From Pseudothermotoga elfii DSM 9442 = NBRC 107921 (GTDB lineage Bacteria > Thermotogota > Thermotogae > Thermotogales > DSM-5069): a stretch of DNA of 64,000 bases. Where the stretch lies: NCBI RefSeq assembly GCF_000504085.1, contig NC_022792.1, positions 124,001 to 188,000 on the forward strand, given 5' to 3'. The notes under the pieces are model-generated. The model saw only the letters and a list, made by a program, of their open reading frames with translations, searched no databases and was not told the origin of the DNA. Both the position numbers and the translations under genes were made by a program. This document shows positions 45,567-54,575 of the stretch, piece after piece; positions within the stretch are counted from its first letter, which is position 1, and each line of letters starts with the position of its first letter.

Positions 45567-47108
45567 TCACAAGGGGATATTACCATGCTTCTTCTTTGGC
45601 AAGGAACGGACTTTCGTTTGACATATATCTATCACTTTAATAAGCCAATCTCTGGTCTGCCGTGGATCAATAACGGCATCAATATATCCTCTTGAAGCAG
45701 CAACGTACGGATTTGCAAATGTCTCTTTATACATTTGAACGAGTTCTTTTCTTTTTTCTTCAGGGTTTGGTGCACTTTCTATATCTTTTCTGAATATAAT
45801 ATTTGCAGCACCCTCTGGGCCCATTACAGCTATTTCAGCTGTTGGCCAGGCTGCAACAAAATCCGCTTCAAGATGCTTACTTCCCATAGCAATGTAAGCC
45901 CCTCCATAAGCTTTTCTGAGTATTACAGTTATTTTTGGCACAGTTGCTTCACTGTAAGCATAAAGCAATTTTGCCCCATGCCTTATTATTCCTCCATGCT
46001 CCTGCTGGACACCAGGTAAATATCCTGGTGTGTCAACAAATGTAACGATTGGTATATTGAAAGCGTCGAGAAATCTTATGAATCTTGCGGCTTTGTCTGA
46101 TGAATCTATATCTAAAGCACCCGCCAGGACTGATGGCTGGTTTGCAATTAATCCTACACTTTTTCCAAAGATTCTTGCAAAGCCAACCACGATATTTTTG
46201 GCGTAGTGTTTGTGAACTTCAAAAAAACTCCCCTGATCTACTACAAGGTTTATGACGTTGCGCACGTCGTAGCCTTTATTTGATTCTACAGGTACAGTAG
46301 AGAGTATCTCTTCACTTATGGTAGTTTCATAATTTCCAGGTATGCACTCTGGTTCTTCAAGGTTATTTTGAGGTATATACGAAAGAAGCTTTCTGACGAT
46401 ATTTACAGCATCCTGTTCATCGGAGGCAAGGAAGTGGGCATTCCCGCTTTTAGCATTGTGAACATATCCACCACCAAGATCTTCCTGACTTATTTCTTCT
46501 CCAGTTACAGCTTTTATAACATTCGGACCTGTTATAAACATCCTTGATGTTTTGTCAATCATCACTACGAAATCAGTTATTGCTGGCGAATAAACCGCTC
46601 CACCTGCACAAGGTCCGGCTATCAGTGTTATCTGTGGTATCAATCCAGATGCAATTGTATTTCTGTAAAATATTCCACCGTAACCGTACAATGAATCGAC
46701 GCCTTCCTGAATTCTTGCACCACCTGAGTCATTGATACCTATCAGCGGTATTCCAAGTTCCATTGCAAGATCCATAATCTTCATAATTTTCTTTGCATGC
46801 ATCTCTCCCAAGGAGCCACCCATTACCGTGAAATCCTGTGAAAATATAGCTACAGATCTACCATCGATTCTTCCTATACCCGTTACAACTCCATCAGCCG
46901 GAAGGTCTTCTTTATCCATGCCAAGCAATGTTGACCTGTGCCTGACAAATTTGTCAATTTCAACAAATGAACCGGCATCGAGCAACAAACTAATTCTCTC
47001 GCGAGCGGTGAGCTTCCCCTGGGCATGCTGTTTCGCTATCCTGTCATCTCCCCCGCCTTTTTCAATGTGTTGGTCGAGTTGATGAAGTTTATTTATGAAT
47101 TCTTCCAT
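45567..47108 (-). CDS. Acyl-CoA carboxyltransferase subunit (MmdA/PccB type)
   Basis: The 513-residue carboxyltransferase fits methylmalonyl-CoA decarboxylase alpha and propionyl-CoA carboxylase beta: GKLTARERI, GGSLGEMHAKKI, GGARIQEGV, the AGPCAGGAVYSPA oxyanion region and FVDTPGYLPGVQQEHGG. It moves a carboxyl group between (methyl)malonyl-CoA and carrier biotin. The gene context (epimerase, OadG-like, biotin carrier) points to propionate/methylmalonyl-CoA metabolism. No biotin carboxylase and no Na+-pumping beta subunit are in the window. ATG 47108 has GAGGAGG 7 nt upstream. Confidence 0.92.
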   Translation of the reverse strand: MEEFINKLHQLDQHIEKGGGDDRIAKQHAQGKLTARERISLLLDAGSFVEIDKFVRHRSTLLGMDKEDLPADGVVTGIGRIDGRSVAIFSQDFTVMGGSLGEMHAKKIMKIMDLAMELGIPLIGINDSGGARIQEGVDSLYGYGGIFYRNTIASGLIPQITLIAGPCAGGAVYSPAITDFVVMIDKTSRMFITGPNVIKAVTGEEISQEDLGGGYVHNAKSGNAHFLASDEQDAVNIVRKLLSYIPQNNLEEPECIPGNYETTISEEILSTVPVESNKGYDVRNVINLVVDQGSFFEVHKHYAKNIVVGFARIFGKSVGLIANQPSVLAGALDIDSSDKAARFIRFLDAFNIPIVTFVDTPGYLPGVQQEHGGIIRHGAKLLYAYSEATVPKITVILRKAYGGAYIAMGSKHLEADFVAAWPTAEIAVMGPEGAANIIFRKDIESAPNPEEKRKELVQMYKETFANPYVAASRGYIDAVIDPRQTRDWLIKVIDICQTKVRSLPKKKHGNIPL

Positions 47109-47120
47109 TTTCACGCCTCC

Positions 47121-47528
47121 TCAGTGATTACCTTCAACAAGCTCTATAAGAACTCCACCTGTAGTTTTTGGGTGGAGGAACAAAACTTTCGTACCTTCCG
47201 CACCAGCTTTAGGTTTGTCAGATAATGGTTGTAGCCCATTGCTTTTTGCAAGTTCAGCAGCCTGATCTATTCCCAGAACATTGAAAGCAATGTGATGAAT
47301 TCCCTCTCCTTTACTGTCAAGAAATTTGCTGATCTCAGAATTTTCATTCATCGGCTCCAGTAGTTCTATTTTACTTTCTCCAACTTGTATCATGTAAACT
47401 CTTATACCTCTTTCAGCAATTTCTTCCACATGAATATTTTGAAGGTTGAAAAAATCTCTATAAACTGATAGTCTTTTGGAAGCATCTCTCACAGCGATAC
47501 CAACATGATCTATTTTCTTCGTGATCAA
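47121..47528 (-). CDS. mce: Methylmalonyl-CoA epimerase
   Basis: The 135-residue glyoxalase-fold protein has DHVGIAVRD with the first metal histidine, EGIHHIAFNV with another, and GGVLIELVE with a Glu ligand, as in methylmalonyl-CoA epimerase. It interconverts the (R) and (S) forms, linking the mutase with the carboxyltransferase. TTG start with GAGGAGGG upstream, 12 nt before the carboxyltransferase gene. Confidence 0.92.
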   Translation of the reverse strand: MITKKIDHVGIAVRDASKRLSVYRDFFNLQNIHVEEIAERGIRVYMIQVGESKIELLEPMNENSEISKFLDSKGEGIHHIAFNVLGIDQAAELAKSNGLQPLSDKPKAGAEGTKVLFLHPKTTGGVLIELVEGNH

Positions 47529-47546
47529 AATTAGTCCCTCCTCGTG

Positions 47547-47568
47547 AAAAATAGGGGCTTAAAGCCCC
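47547..47568 (-). terminator. Terminator between FmdB-like gene and mce
   Basis: On the minus strand GGGGCT, loop TTA, AGCCCC is followed by TATTTTT. It lies directly after the FmdB-like stop codon and before the mce ribosome binding site. Confidence 0.65.
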
Positions 47569-47571
47569 GTT

Positions 47572-47811
47572 TTAAGCCACTTTTTCCTCGGATTTTTTCT
47601 TTGATTCAGAACTCGATTCAGATGATTGGACTCCGTTTTTTCTGCTATCTGTACTGTAAAAACCACTTCCCTTGAAAATTATACCTACCCTCGAAATAGC
47701 ACGTTTCATTTGTTTTCCACATTCGCAAAAAATCTCCGGGTCTTCGTTAATTGAGTGAAATACCGTTTTTTGAGAATTGCAGTTTTCACATACATATCTG
47801 TAAAACGGCAT
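47572..47811 (-). CDS. FmdB-type zinc ribbon protein
   Basis: The 79-residue protein has the FmdB putative regulatory zinc ribbon: Tyr-rich PFYRYVCENC at the start and a second cysteine pair in FCECGKQM, then FKGSGFYSTD and a Ser/Glu/Lys-rich tail. The family name comes from a regulator of formamidase; real function is unknown. Confidence 0.85.
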   Translation of the reverse strand: MPFYRYVCENCNSQKTVFHSINEDPEIFCECGKQMKRAISRVGIIFKGSGFYSTDSRKNGVQSSESSSESKKKSEEKVA

Positions 47812-47891
47812 CTTATCACCTCCTGTGCCACTTCTATGCCTTTACAGTTGTATATCTTAGCCTCTGGACGTTGCAAAAGTGTTAAAATTGA

Positions 47892-49049
47892 TCAAAATGC
47901 CTTTTTTATTATCTGAAGAAGATCGTTTTCCTGTAATTTCTTTGGAGTTTTCACCACAACACCTTTCATTGCCCTGTAAGCTACTTTTGCTATATTTTCG
48001 AGCTCTTTTTCTTTGAAACCAAGAGATGAAAGTTTCTGATTCAGGCTGAAAAGCTCTTGGAATTCGAAGAGCATATCTATGAAAATTCTGGCAGCAGTTG
48101 TCGTATTGTATTCATCAATATTGAAAACTTCATGAGCGAGTATGGCAAGCCTTTCGCGAATTTCGTCAAAGATATACTCAAGTAAATAAGGGCCCGTTAT
48201 ACATAGTCCTAAACCATGAGGAAGTTCTGGATGAAAGCCACTTAACCCATGCTCTATTGCATGATTTGCGATTACACCTGTAAGCGTTTCGGTGATTCCC
48301 GCTTCGGTGCTTGCCCATGCAAGATTTGTTCTTGCATAGATATCTGCACCATTTCTATAAGCAATGGGCAGGTTTGCCACAATTCTTTTCATTGAATCAA
48401 TGGCCAGGATATCTGAATAAGGATTGGCGTCAATATTTAGAAATGCTTCAAGGGAATGATAAAAGGCGTCCAGGGAAGTGTACGCTGTCTGATTTTTCGG
48501 AAGTGTTATCATAATTTCGGGATCCACAATGGAGATTTTTGGAAATATAACGCTATAGCCAATACCTACTTTTTCGTTGGTTTCTGGATTTGTGATAACT
48601 GCGAATGGGTCAGCCTCAGTTCCTGTTCCATGAGTTGTTGGTATTGCAATTACAGGTAATGCTTTGTCCGGCTTTTTGCCACCACCTACTTCGACATAAT
48701 CCCAAAATTTTCCACCCATCGCAGCTGTTAATGCAATAGCTTTTGCTGAATCAATAGCACTTCCGCCACCCAGGCCTATTACAAACTTGACATTTTCTTT
48801 TTTTGCAATCTCAGCAGCTTCGTCAACATCATTACTTACTGGATTTGGCTGGATTTTGTCGTAAATAACAGACTCAACATCTGTTTTTTTCAATAAGGAT
48901 ACAATTCTATCAAGTAAACCGCTTTGCTTCGTGCTTTTTTTTCCTGTAACTATCATTGCCTTATTTCCGAGATTTTTGATTGAGTCTGGGAGATGCTCGA
49001 CAGATCCCTGACCAAAAATGATCTTTGTTGGCAAAAAAATATTAAACAT
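47892..49049 (-). CDS. Iron-containing alcohol dehydrogenase
   Basis: The 385-residue group III alcohol dehydrogenase has the NAD(P)-binding GGGSAIDSAKA, HGTGTEADPFA, and the metal-binding histidines in NHAIEHGLSG and PHGLGLCI. It likely interconverts an alcohol and an aldehyde in fermentation. The frame opens at 49133, overlapping the next gene, but the ATG at 49049 has GGAGGGG 5 nt upstream and gives a normal N-terminus. Confidence 0.92.
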   Translation of the reverse strand: MFNIFLPTKIIFGQGSVEHLPDSIKNLGNKAMIVTGKKSTKQSGLLDRIVSLLKKTDVESVIYDKIQPNPVSNDVDEAAEIAKKENVKFVIGLGGGSAIDSAKAIALTAAMGGKFWDYVEVGGGKKPDKALPVIAIPTTHGTGTEADPFAVITNPETNEKVGIGYSVIFPKISIVDPEIMITLPKNQTAYTSLDAFYHSLEAFLNIDANPYSDILAIDSMKRIVANLPIAYRNGADIYARTNLAWASTEAGITETLTGVIANHAIEHGLSGFHPELPHGLGLCITGPYLLEYIFDEIRERLAILAHEVFNIDEYNTTTAARIFIDMLFEFQELFSLNQKLSSLGFKEKELENIAKVAYRAMKGVVVKTPKKLQENDLLQIIKKAF

Positions 49050-49060
49050 ATTATCCCCTC

Positions 49061-49507
49061 CTATATTAAGATTACACCTTTTTCTATATATGCCTTTGCA
49101 AGGCAAAGCATCTGTCCCCAACCAAACGCACATCCGAAAGCTATATCAAGTTCGTTGACGTTGCTAACAAAAACCCTGTCCTCAATTTTCACCCATGTTC
49201 CCCTCGCTGCATCTGATTGAAAAGTCATCTTTACCCTTGATCTATAACCATCGTCATATTCATACCACCAGAATTCCATAATTTTATGAGGAATGATTGA
49301 TATAACGATTCCCTTATCTTCGACAATCTGCCCTTGCGTCAGTCTCTTCCAGCGAAAATATATTTGTCCTCCTTCATAAAGATCAATTTTCATACCATCG
49401 GTAAACCATGGATCCCATCCGCAATGATTTACAAAAGTCGTCCAGGTTTTTTCGATGGGGGCATTAAAATACTCTATAAACTCCATTTCTGGTATTCGAA
49501 GCAACAA
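49061..49507 (-). CDS. SRPBCC (AHSA1-like) domain protein
   Basis: The 148-residue protein fits the START/SRPBCC fold: EFIEYFNAPIEKTWTTFVNHCGWDPWFTDG at the N-terminus, a beta-sheet middle and a long C-terminal helix. Such proteins bind hydrophobic ligands or Hsp90; the ligand here is unknown. TTG start after AAGGAGGTATA. 11 nt separate it from the alcohol dehydrogenase gene, so they are likely cotranscribed. Confidence 0.8.
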   Translation of the reverse strand: MLLRIPEMEFIEYFNAPIEKTWTTFVNHCGWDPWFTDGMKIDLYEGGQIYFRWKRLTQGQIVEDKGIVISIIPHKIMEFWWYEYDDGYRSRVKMTFQSDAARGTWVKIEDRVFVSNVNELDIAFGCAFGWGQMLCLAKAYIEKGVILI

Positions 49508-49653
49508 TATACCTCCTTAGATTTTATTATACCAACTGAGCAGGTATGATACGAAAAATGGAGAAAGCAGAAGAAAAAATGAGTGATAAAAAGATTTTCT
49601 TTTGTATATATGGAAAATAGCACTTCAACAGTGAAAATTCTTTTTATCCACGT

Positions 49654-49682
49654 TTGATTGTTTTTGGTAAAAGTTATAACAT
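49654..49682 (+). promoter_or_regulatory. Candidate promoter of ribose-type operon
   Basis: TTGATT, 17-nt spacer, TAACAT (49677-49682), about 35 nt before the binding-protein ATG. A second AT-rich element (ATTATAAAT) overlaps just downstream. No regulator gene of this operon is in the window. Confidence 0.45.
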
Positions 49683-49717
49683 TATAAATAGTCCCATACC
49701 CCAGGGGAGGTGTGTTT

Positions 49718-50683
49718 ATGAGAAAGTTCTTGTTAGTTCTGGCAATGGTTTTTACTTTATCTGCATTAGTTTTTGGAGCATACGAAATAGCTTTTGTTGT
49801 CAAGGCGACAGACTCTGATTTCTGGCAATATACCATTGTAGGAGCAAAGAATGCCGAACATGATCTACAGGGTCTGGTGAAAGTAACAGTTTACGGCCCG
49901 CCATCTGAAGCAGATATTGACAAACAAGTAGCTATCCTTGAAGATGTCATAAGAACAAAACCAGATGCAATAGTTATATCGTCGACAAGTTCTCATGCGA
50001 CAGCCCCAGCTTTAAACAAAGCCTACCAGCAAGGCATAAAGATCATTCTGATTGACAACTTTGTTTACGATACCGGTTATCATTCCTTTTTAGCAACAAA
50101 CAACAAAGTTGGCGGGGGTCTGGCAGCCGAGAAAGTAGTCGAACTTCTAAAGAAATCGGGAAGGCCTCTTAAAGGCAAGGTAGGTCTTATAAGTTCGATG
50201 GCGGGAGTTCAGGTGCTGATCGATCGAGATGACGGATTTACAGCAAGATTGAAAGAATTAGCGCCGGATTTAGAGATATTACCGACAAGGTATGTTGACA
50301 ACGATATCGCCAAAGCGGCAGCTGCAGCAGAAGACCTTATAACAGCTTATGGAGATCAGCTGGTTGCGATTTTTGCTGACAACAATCACACAGGGGATGG
50401 AGTTGCCAGGGTGATTGAGGAACAAAATCTTCAAGACAAGGTGATTGCGGTTGCGTACGATTCTGATCCACAGGAAGTGGAAGCTCTGAGAAACGGTAGT
50501 TTGAAAGCTCTCATAGTTCAGGATCCTCATGGAATGGGTTACAAAGGAGTCATGTTTGCATTCATGGCAATTAATGGAGAAACGCTTCCAAGTTACTTTG
50601 ATACGGGTGTTTATGTTGTTACGAAAGAAAATATGGACAACCTACAATGGGTACTTGATCCCTACAAAAGAAAGAAATACTGA
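49718..50683 (+). CDS. rbsB: Periplasmic sugar-binding protein, RbsB type
   Basis: The 321-residue type I periplasmic binding protein has a signal peptide (hydrophobic residues 4-19, AYEIAF after it) and the ribose/xylose-binding pattern: VVKATDSDFWQYTIVGAKNAE, DAIVISST and IAVAYDSDPQEVEAL. It delivers a sugar to RbsC/RbsA. ATG with GGAGGTGTG upstream. A GC-rich hairpin follows the gene, which probably sets its higher expression. Ribose is the default substrate, not proven. Confidence 0.9.
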   Translation: MRKFLLVLAMVFTLSALVFGAYEIAFVVKATDSDFWQYTIVGAKNAEHDLQGLVKVTVYGPPSEADIDKQVAILEDVIRTKPDAIVISSTSSHATAPALNKAYQQGIKIILIDNFVYDTGYHSFLATNNKVGGGLAAEKVVELLKKSGRPLKGKVGLISSMAGVQVLIDRDDGFTARLKELAPDLEILPTRYVDNDIAKAAAAAEDLITAYGDQLVAIFADNNHTGDGVARVIEEQNLQDKVIAVAYDSDPQEVEALRNGSLKALIVQDPHGMGYKGVMFAFMAINGETLPSYFDTGVYVVTKENMDNLQWVLDPYKRKKY

Positions 50684-50704
50684 TTGTTTTTCTTGAAACG
50701 ACTG

Positions 50705-50724
50705 CGAGGGGGATCTCCCCCTCG
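50705..50724 (+). terminator. GC-rich hairpin after rbsB
   Basis: CGAGGGGG, loop ATCT, CCCCCTCG is a perfect 8-bp stem (9 with the closing A-T) between rbsB and the DeoC-like gene. There is no T run, so it is more likely an mRNA-stabilising or partial attenuation element than a full terminator. Confidence 0.55.
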
Positions 50725-50750
50725 TAACTTTACAGAAAGAGGGGATTTTT

Positions 50751-51443
50751 ATAAAGTTTTCCGAGAGGGATTTTGCAAAACTTTTTGATAGTACTTTACT
50801 CAAACCCGAGACATCCTGGGATGAAATACTAAACTTCGTCGATGAATCAATAAAATATGATGTTCGCGCTATAGCGATTCCATGGTATGCATTGACCTAC
50901 GCTATAAAAAAAGTATCAACTACAGATATAGGTATTGTTGTTGGAATAGACTTTCCTTTTGGGTACAGCTCCATAGAACGAAAGCTCGATGAAATCAAAT
51001 TTTACCTTTCGTTCAGTGAAAAAATAACTGATTTTGATGTGGTTGTGAATATCTCAGCTGTCAGGTCCAATAATTGGGAATATGTCCAGGAAGAACTGAG
51101 AATTCTCTCTCAGGAAATCAAAAAACACGACAAGATCTGCAAAATCATAATAGAAACAAGCAGATTATCAGATAATGAGATAGTCAGGCTATGTCAGCTA
51201 ATTTCAAATGAATCGAGCATAGATTACGTAAAAACAGGGACGGGGTTTGGGCCTGCCCCCACGACATATAAAGATGTCCAGTTAATGAAAAAATATCTTG
51301 GAGGAAAAAAGATAAAAGTTTCTGGAGGCATCAAGACTCTCGATCAAGTAAAGCGTTTTCTCGATATGGGAGTTAGTCTTTTTGGAAGTAGTGCGGCTAT
51401 TGAAATTATAGATGAATTTGTTGAAAGGCATAGGAGGAAGTGA
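50751..51443 (+). CDS. DeoC-like aldolase with non-standard start
   Basis: The 230-residue class I aldolase resembles deoxyribose-phosphate aldolase: N-terminal FAKLFDSTLLKPETSWDEI (matching the DHTLLKP region), DFDVVVNIS with the catalytic Asp region, the Schiff-base lysine in VKTGTGFG and KVSGGIKT. The reaction likely splits a sugar phosphate to a glyceraldehyde 3-phosphate-type product. No ATG/GTG/TTG precedes the conserved N-terminus; the TTG at 50892 would remove 47 conserved residues. AGAGGGG lies 6 nt before an in-frame ATA (50751), so ATA (or ATT 50745) is proposed as start. Confidence 0.78.
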   Translation: MKFSERDFAKLFDSTLLKPETSWDEILNFVDESIKYDVRAIAIPWYALTYAIKKVSTTDIGIVVGIDFPFGYSSIERKLDEIKFYLSFSEKITDFDVVVNISAVRSNNWEYVQEELRILSQEIKKHDKICKIIIETSRLSDNEIVRLCQLISNESSIDYVKTGTGFGPAPTTYKDVQLMKKYLGGKKIKVSGGIKTLDQVKRFLDMGVSLFGSSAAIEIIDEFVERHRRK

Positions 51444-51446
51444 TCG

Positions 51447-52958
51447 ATGCGCGAACTTTTAAGAGTTGATAATGTGAGCAAGTCTTTTCCGGGTGTAAAA
51501 GCCCTGGACGGTATCACTTTTTCTCTGAATAGTGGAGAAGTGCGAGGACTTGTTGGAGAAAATGGTGCTGGAAAATCAACATTGATAAAAATAATAACAG
51601 GAGCCTACAGTAAGGATTCTGGTAAGTTATATTTTCTTGGCAAAGAGATAAAAAGGAATGATCCTGTTCTGTCCAGAAAGCTGGGTATCTATGCAGTGTA
51701 TCAGGATGTTATGATAGCTCCAGACATCAGTGTGGCTGAGAATTTTTTCCTCGGATCCCAACCAGGTTTTTTCGGCTTTGTAAATTGGAGAAAAATGAGA
51801 AGTGAATCAAGAAAATTTTTGAATGAAATAGATTTAGCGGTGGATGTTGATATAAGTACAAGATCTCTGAGTCTTGCTAATAAAGAAATGATAGCTATTG
51901 CAAAAGTTATGCTTTTCAATCCAAAGCTGGTTATATTTGATGAACCAACAGCGGTGTTGACTGATAATGAAAAAAGACTTTTGTTTGATCTGATTAGAAA
52001 ACTGAAGAAGAAAAATATAGGGGTTATATACATATCTCATAATCTGGAAGAAGTTTTTGAAATCTGTGACACAGTGACTGTGCTTAAGGATGGAAAAGTA
52101 GTGGGCACATATAAAACAGAGGAGATAGGTAATGTAAACAGCCTTATACCACTCATGGTGGGACGGAAAATAGAAGAGATGTACTACAAAGAAAAGGTGG
52201 AGATAGGAGAAGAAATCTTGAAAGTTGAAGGGCTAACTGGCAAAAAATTCAAAGGGGTGTCTTTTAGTCTTCATTCAGGTGAAATTCTTGGTCTTTACGG
52301 ATTAGCGGGGGCTGGTAGAACAGAGATAGCAAGGGCAATCTTTGGTGCGGATAAAATTGATGCTGGCTCGGTATTTGTGAAAGGGAAAAAAGTAGCAATA
52401 AATAACGCTAAAGACGCGATAAAACTTGGTATAGGTTATCTACCAGAAGATAGAAGAAATCAAGGAGTGTTTCCACCACAGAGTGTTGAGTTCAATGTAA
52501 ATATTGTTAATTACCAGGACATTTTATCGAAATTTTTTGTATTTGTAAATCAGAAAAAAGCAAAAAGAATTTCGAAAGAACTTATAAACAAACTTTCAAT
52601 AAAAGCTTCAAGCATCACCCAATCTGTTTATCAATTAAGTGGTGGCAATCAGCAGAAGGTCATTCTGGCAAGATGGCTTAGTCGTTTTGCACAGGTACTG
52701 ATACTTGATGAGCCAACGAATGGTATAGATGTTGGTGCAAAAGCAGAGATTTACAGGCTCATAGGAGAAATCGTTAATCAAGGGAAAAGTGTTATTTTTA
52801 TATCTTCGTATTTACCTGAGCTTATTGGAATATGTGATCGGATAATAGTTATTTCGAATGGTGCGGTAGCTGGGGTGTTAGAACGAAGCAATTTTTCTGA
52901 AGAACGCCTTTTAACTCTGGCTATGAGTAATGTGAGAAAAAAGGAGGGTGCTTCGTGA
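51447..52958 (+). CDS. rbsA: Sugar ABC transporter ATPase, RbsA type
   Basis: The 503-residue protein has two ABC domains. The first has Walker A GENGAGKST, and the second the degenerate GLAGAGRTE typical of RbsA/XylG; signature sequences LSLANKEMIAIAK and LSGGNQQKVILARWL are present. It powers import through RbsC. ATG after AGGAGGAAGTGATC. Confidence 0.95.
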   Translation: MRELLRVDNVSKSFPGVKALDGITFSLNSGEVRGLVGENGAGKSTLIKIITGAYSKDSGKLYFLGKEIKRNDPVLSRKLGIYAVYQDVMIAPDISVAENFFLGSQPGFFGFVNWRKMRSESRKFLNEIDLAVDVDISTRSLSLANKEMIAIAKVMLFNPKLVIFDEPTAVLTDNEKRLLFDLIRKLKKKNIGVIYISHNLEEVFEICDTVTVLKDGKVVGTYKTEEIGNVNSLIPLMVGRKIEEMYYKEKVEIGEEILKVEGLTGKKFKGVSFSLHSGEILGLYGLAGAGRTEIARAIFGADKIDAGSVFVKGKKVAINNAKDAIKLGIGYLPEDRRNQGVFPPQSVEFNVNIVNYQDILSKFFVFVNQKKAKRISKELINKLSIKASSITQSVYQLSGGNQQKVILARWLSRFAQVLILDEPTNGIDVGAKAEIYRLIGEIVNQGKSVIFISSYLPELIGICDRIIVISNGAVAGVLERSNFSEERLLTLAMSNVRKKEGAS

Positions 52959-53926
52959 AACAAAAATCGAAAATGGTCATTCGGGGAACAAGTTTTGCTG
53001 AGAGAAACCTTATAATTATATTTCTGGTTTTGGCAGTTTTCTTAGCATTTGCTACCAAAGGCACTTTTTTGTCTTTTGGAAATATAACTAACTTACTTCG
53101 ACAAACTTCTATAAATGGTGTTGTAGCCCTCGCAATGCTTTTTGTCATAATTACAGGTGGAATAGATTTATCTGTAGGCTCGGTTGTGGGACTTTCTGGA
53201 ATGATTTTCGCCATGCTGACCTCTTCCAGGCTACAATTTCAATTTTCCACTTTTCAGGCAGTTGTTATAGCCCTACTGGTCTCAATTTTTGTAGGTGTCG
53301 GGGATGGTTTTGCTGTTCATGATTTGAAAGTTCCTCCATTTATAGCCACTCTTGGAATGATGACTTTTGTTAGGGGTCTTGTTATGTATATTTCATCTGG
53401 TCGAATGATAACAGGTATACCCTACAGTTTTGTTAATTTCTCTTCTGAAAACATCCTCGACATTCCAAAACTTGTCTGGCTCTGGGTTGTTATGGCTGTG
53501 ATTGTCACGATCGTTTTGAAATACACAAAATTTGGAAGAAACCTCTACGCTCTTGGAAGCAACAAAGAAGCCGCAAGATTGTCTGGTATAAGCCTTAGAT
53601 TAAACTACTACGGTGCATACGCAGTATCAGGCCTTCTGAGTGGCATAGCAGGAATTATGCTGGCTTCAAGGTTGGCAGCAGGAGTTCCAACTGCTGGCCA
53701 GGGCTATGAGCTGGACGCGATTGCATCAGTTGTGATAGGAGGGGCGAGTTTGAGTGGAGGTACCGGCACAGCGCTTGGAACTGTTATAGGGGCTTTACTG
53801 ATTCAAACTTTGAGGAACGGAGGAAATCTTCTTGGTATAGATCCTTTTGTTATGCAAATGGCAATAGGATTGATCATAATCGCAGCTGTTTTCTTTGATC
53901 AGTACGTCAAGGCCAGAAGGGGGTGA
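52955..53926 (+). CDS. rbsC: Sugar ABC transporter permease, RbsC type
   Basis: The 323-residue permease has about eight to ten membrane segments and the family signature ITGGIDLSVGSVVGL, plus GSNKEAARLSGI, the loop contacting RbsA. Start GTG overlaps the rbsA stop by 4 nt. It forms the membrane channel of the ribose-type importer. Confidence 0.93.
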   Translation: MKQKSKMVIRGTSFAERNLIIIFLVLAVFLAFATKGTFLSFGNITNLLRQTSINGVVALAMLFVIITGGIDLSVGSVVGLSGMIFAMLTSSRLQFQFSTFQAVVIALLVSIFVGVGDGFAVHDLKVPPFIATLGMMTFVRGLVMYISSGRMITGIPYSFVNFSSENILDIPKLVWLWVVMAVIVTIVLKYTKFGRNLYALGSNKEAARLSGISLRLNYYGAYAVSGLLSGIAGIMLASRLAAGVPTAGQGYELDAIASVVIGGASLSGGTGTALGTVIGALLIQTLRNGGNLLGIDPFVMQMAIGLIIIAAVFFDQYVKARRG

Positions 53927-53930
53927 GGAT

Positions 53931-54575
53931 GTGAAGATATACATAGATGGATGCGATAAACAATCAATAGATCTGGCAGAAAAGTTTGAAATAGGTATCA
54001 CCACCAACCCCACGATAATTTTCAGCGAATGTGCGAAGAGAAGTTTATTTGAGTTGATTGGTTTCTTTTCGCAGATAAAAGTACCTGAAATTTTTTTACA
54101 TGTAGAGAAATCTTATGAGGATATTGTTGAGTGTCTGGATACAAAAAAATTTGTGATCAAATTGCCGTGGGTGGAAGAAAATTACGAACTGAGTGTTTTG
54201 TTGAAGAAAAAAGGATTCAGAGTGTGTGCAACAGCTGTTTATGAATTATCTCAATTGATAACGGCGTTAACTCTAAATGTTGATTTCGTGGCATTTTATT
54301 ACGACAGAGCAAGTAAAAAAGGAATAGACCCAGAAAAAAGGATCTGCGAGTTTATGGAAATAATCTCAAAAAACCATTCAGATACCAGAGTAATCGTGGC
54401 GAGTTTGAAAAATGCGAATCAGATTTTATCGGCTGTAAAAACCGGAGTAAGCCATATAACTATACCTGTAGATCTTTTCAAAGAATTTGTGAAAGTTCCA
54501 GAATATGTTTTGGTTGATGTTAGAAAGTTTTCAGAAGACCTCAAGAAGATTTCTATCTCAGAAAGGAAGAAGTGA
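53931..54575 (+). CDS. Transaldolase family protein, small type
   Basis: The 214-residue protein fits the short transaldolase/fructose-6-phosphate aldolase group: KIYIDGCDKQSIDLAEKF, GITTNPTII, a lysine in KFVIKLPW where the Schiff-base lysine occurs, and CATAVYELSQL followed by the FYYDRA segment in place of the usual P-[FY]-GR. The protein is more divergent than TalC, so the reaction is uncertain. The frame opens inside rbsC, but GTG 53931 with GGTGAGGAT is the likely start. It lies 4 nt after rbsC. Confidence 0.75.
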   Translation: MKIYIDGCDKQSIDLAEKFEIGITTNPTIIFSECAKRSLFELIGFFSQIKVPEIFLHVEKSYEDIVECLDTKKFVIKLPWVEENYELSVLLKKKGFRVCATAVYELSQLITALTLNVDFVAFYYDRASKKGIDPEKRICEFMEIISKNHSDTRVIVASLKNANQILSAVKTGVSHITIPVDLFKEFVKVPEYVLVDVRKFSEDLKKISISERKK

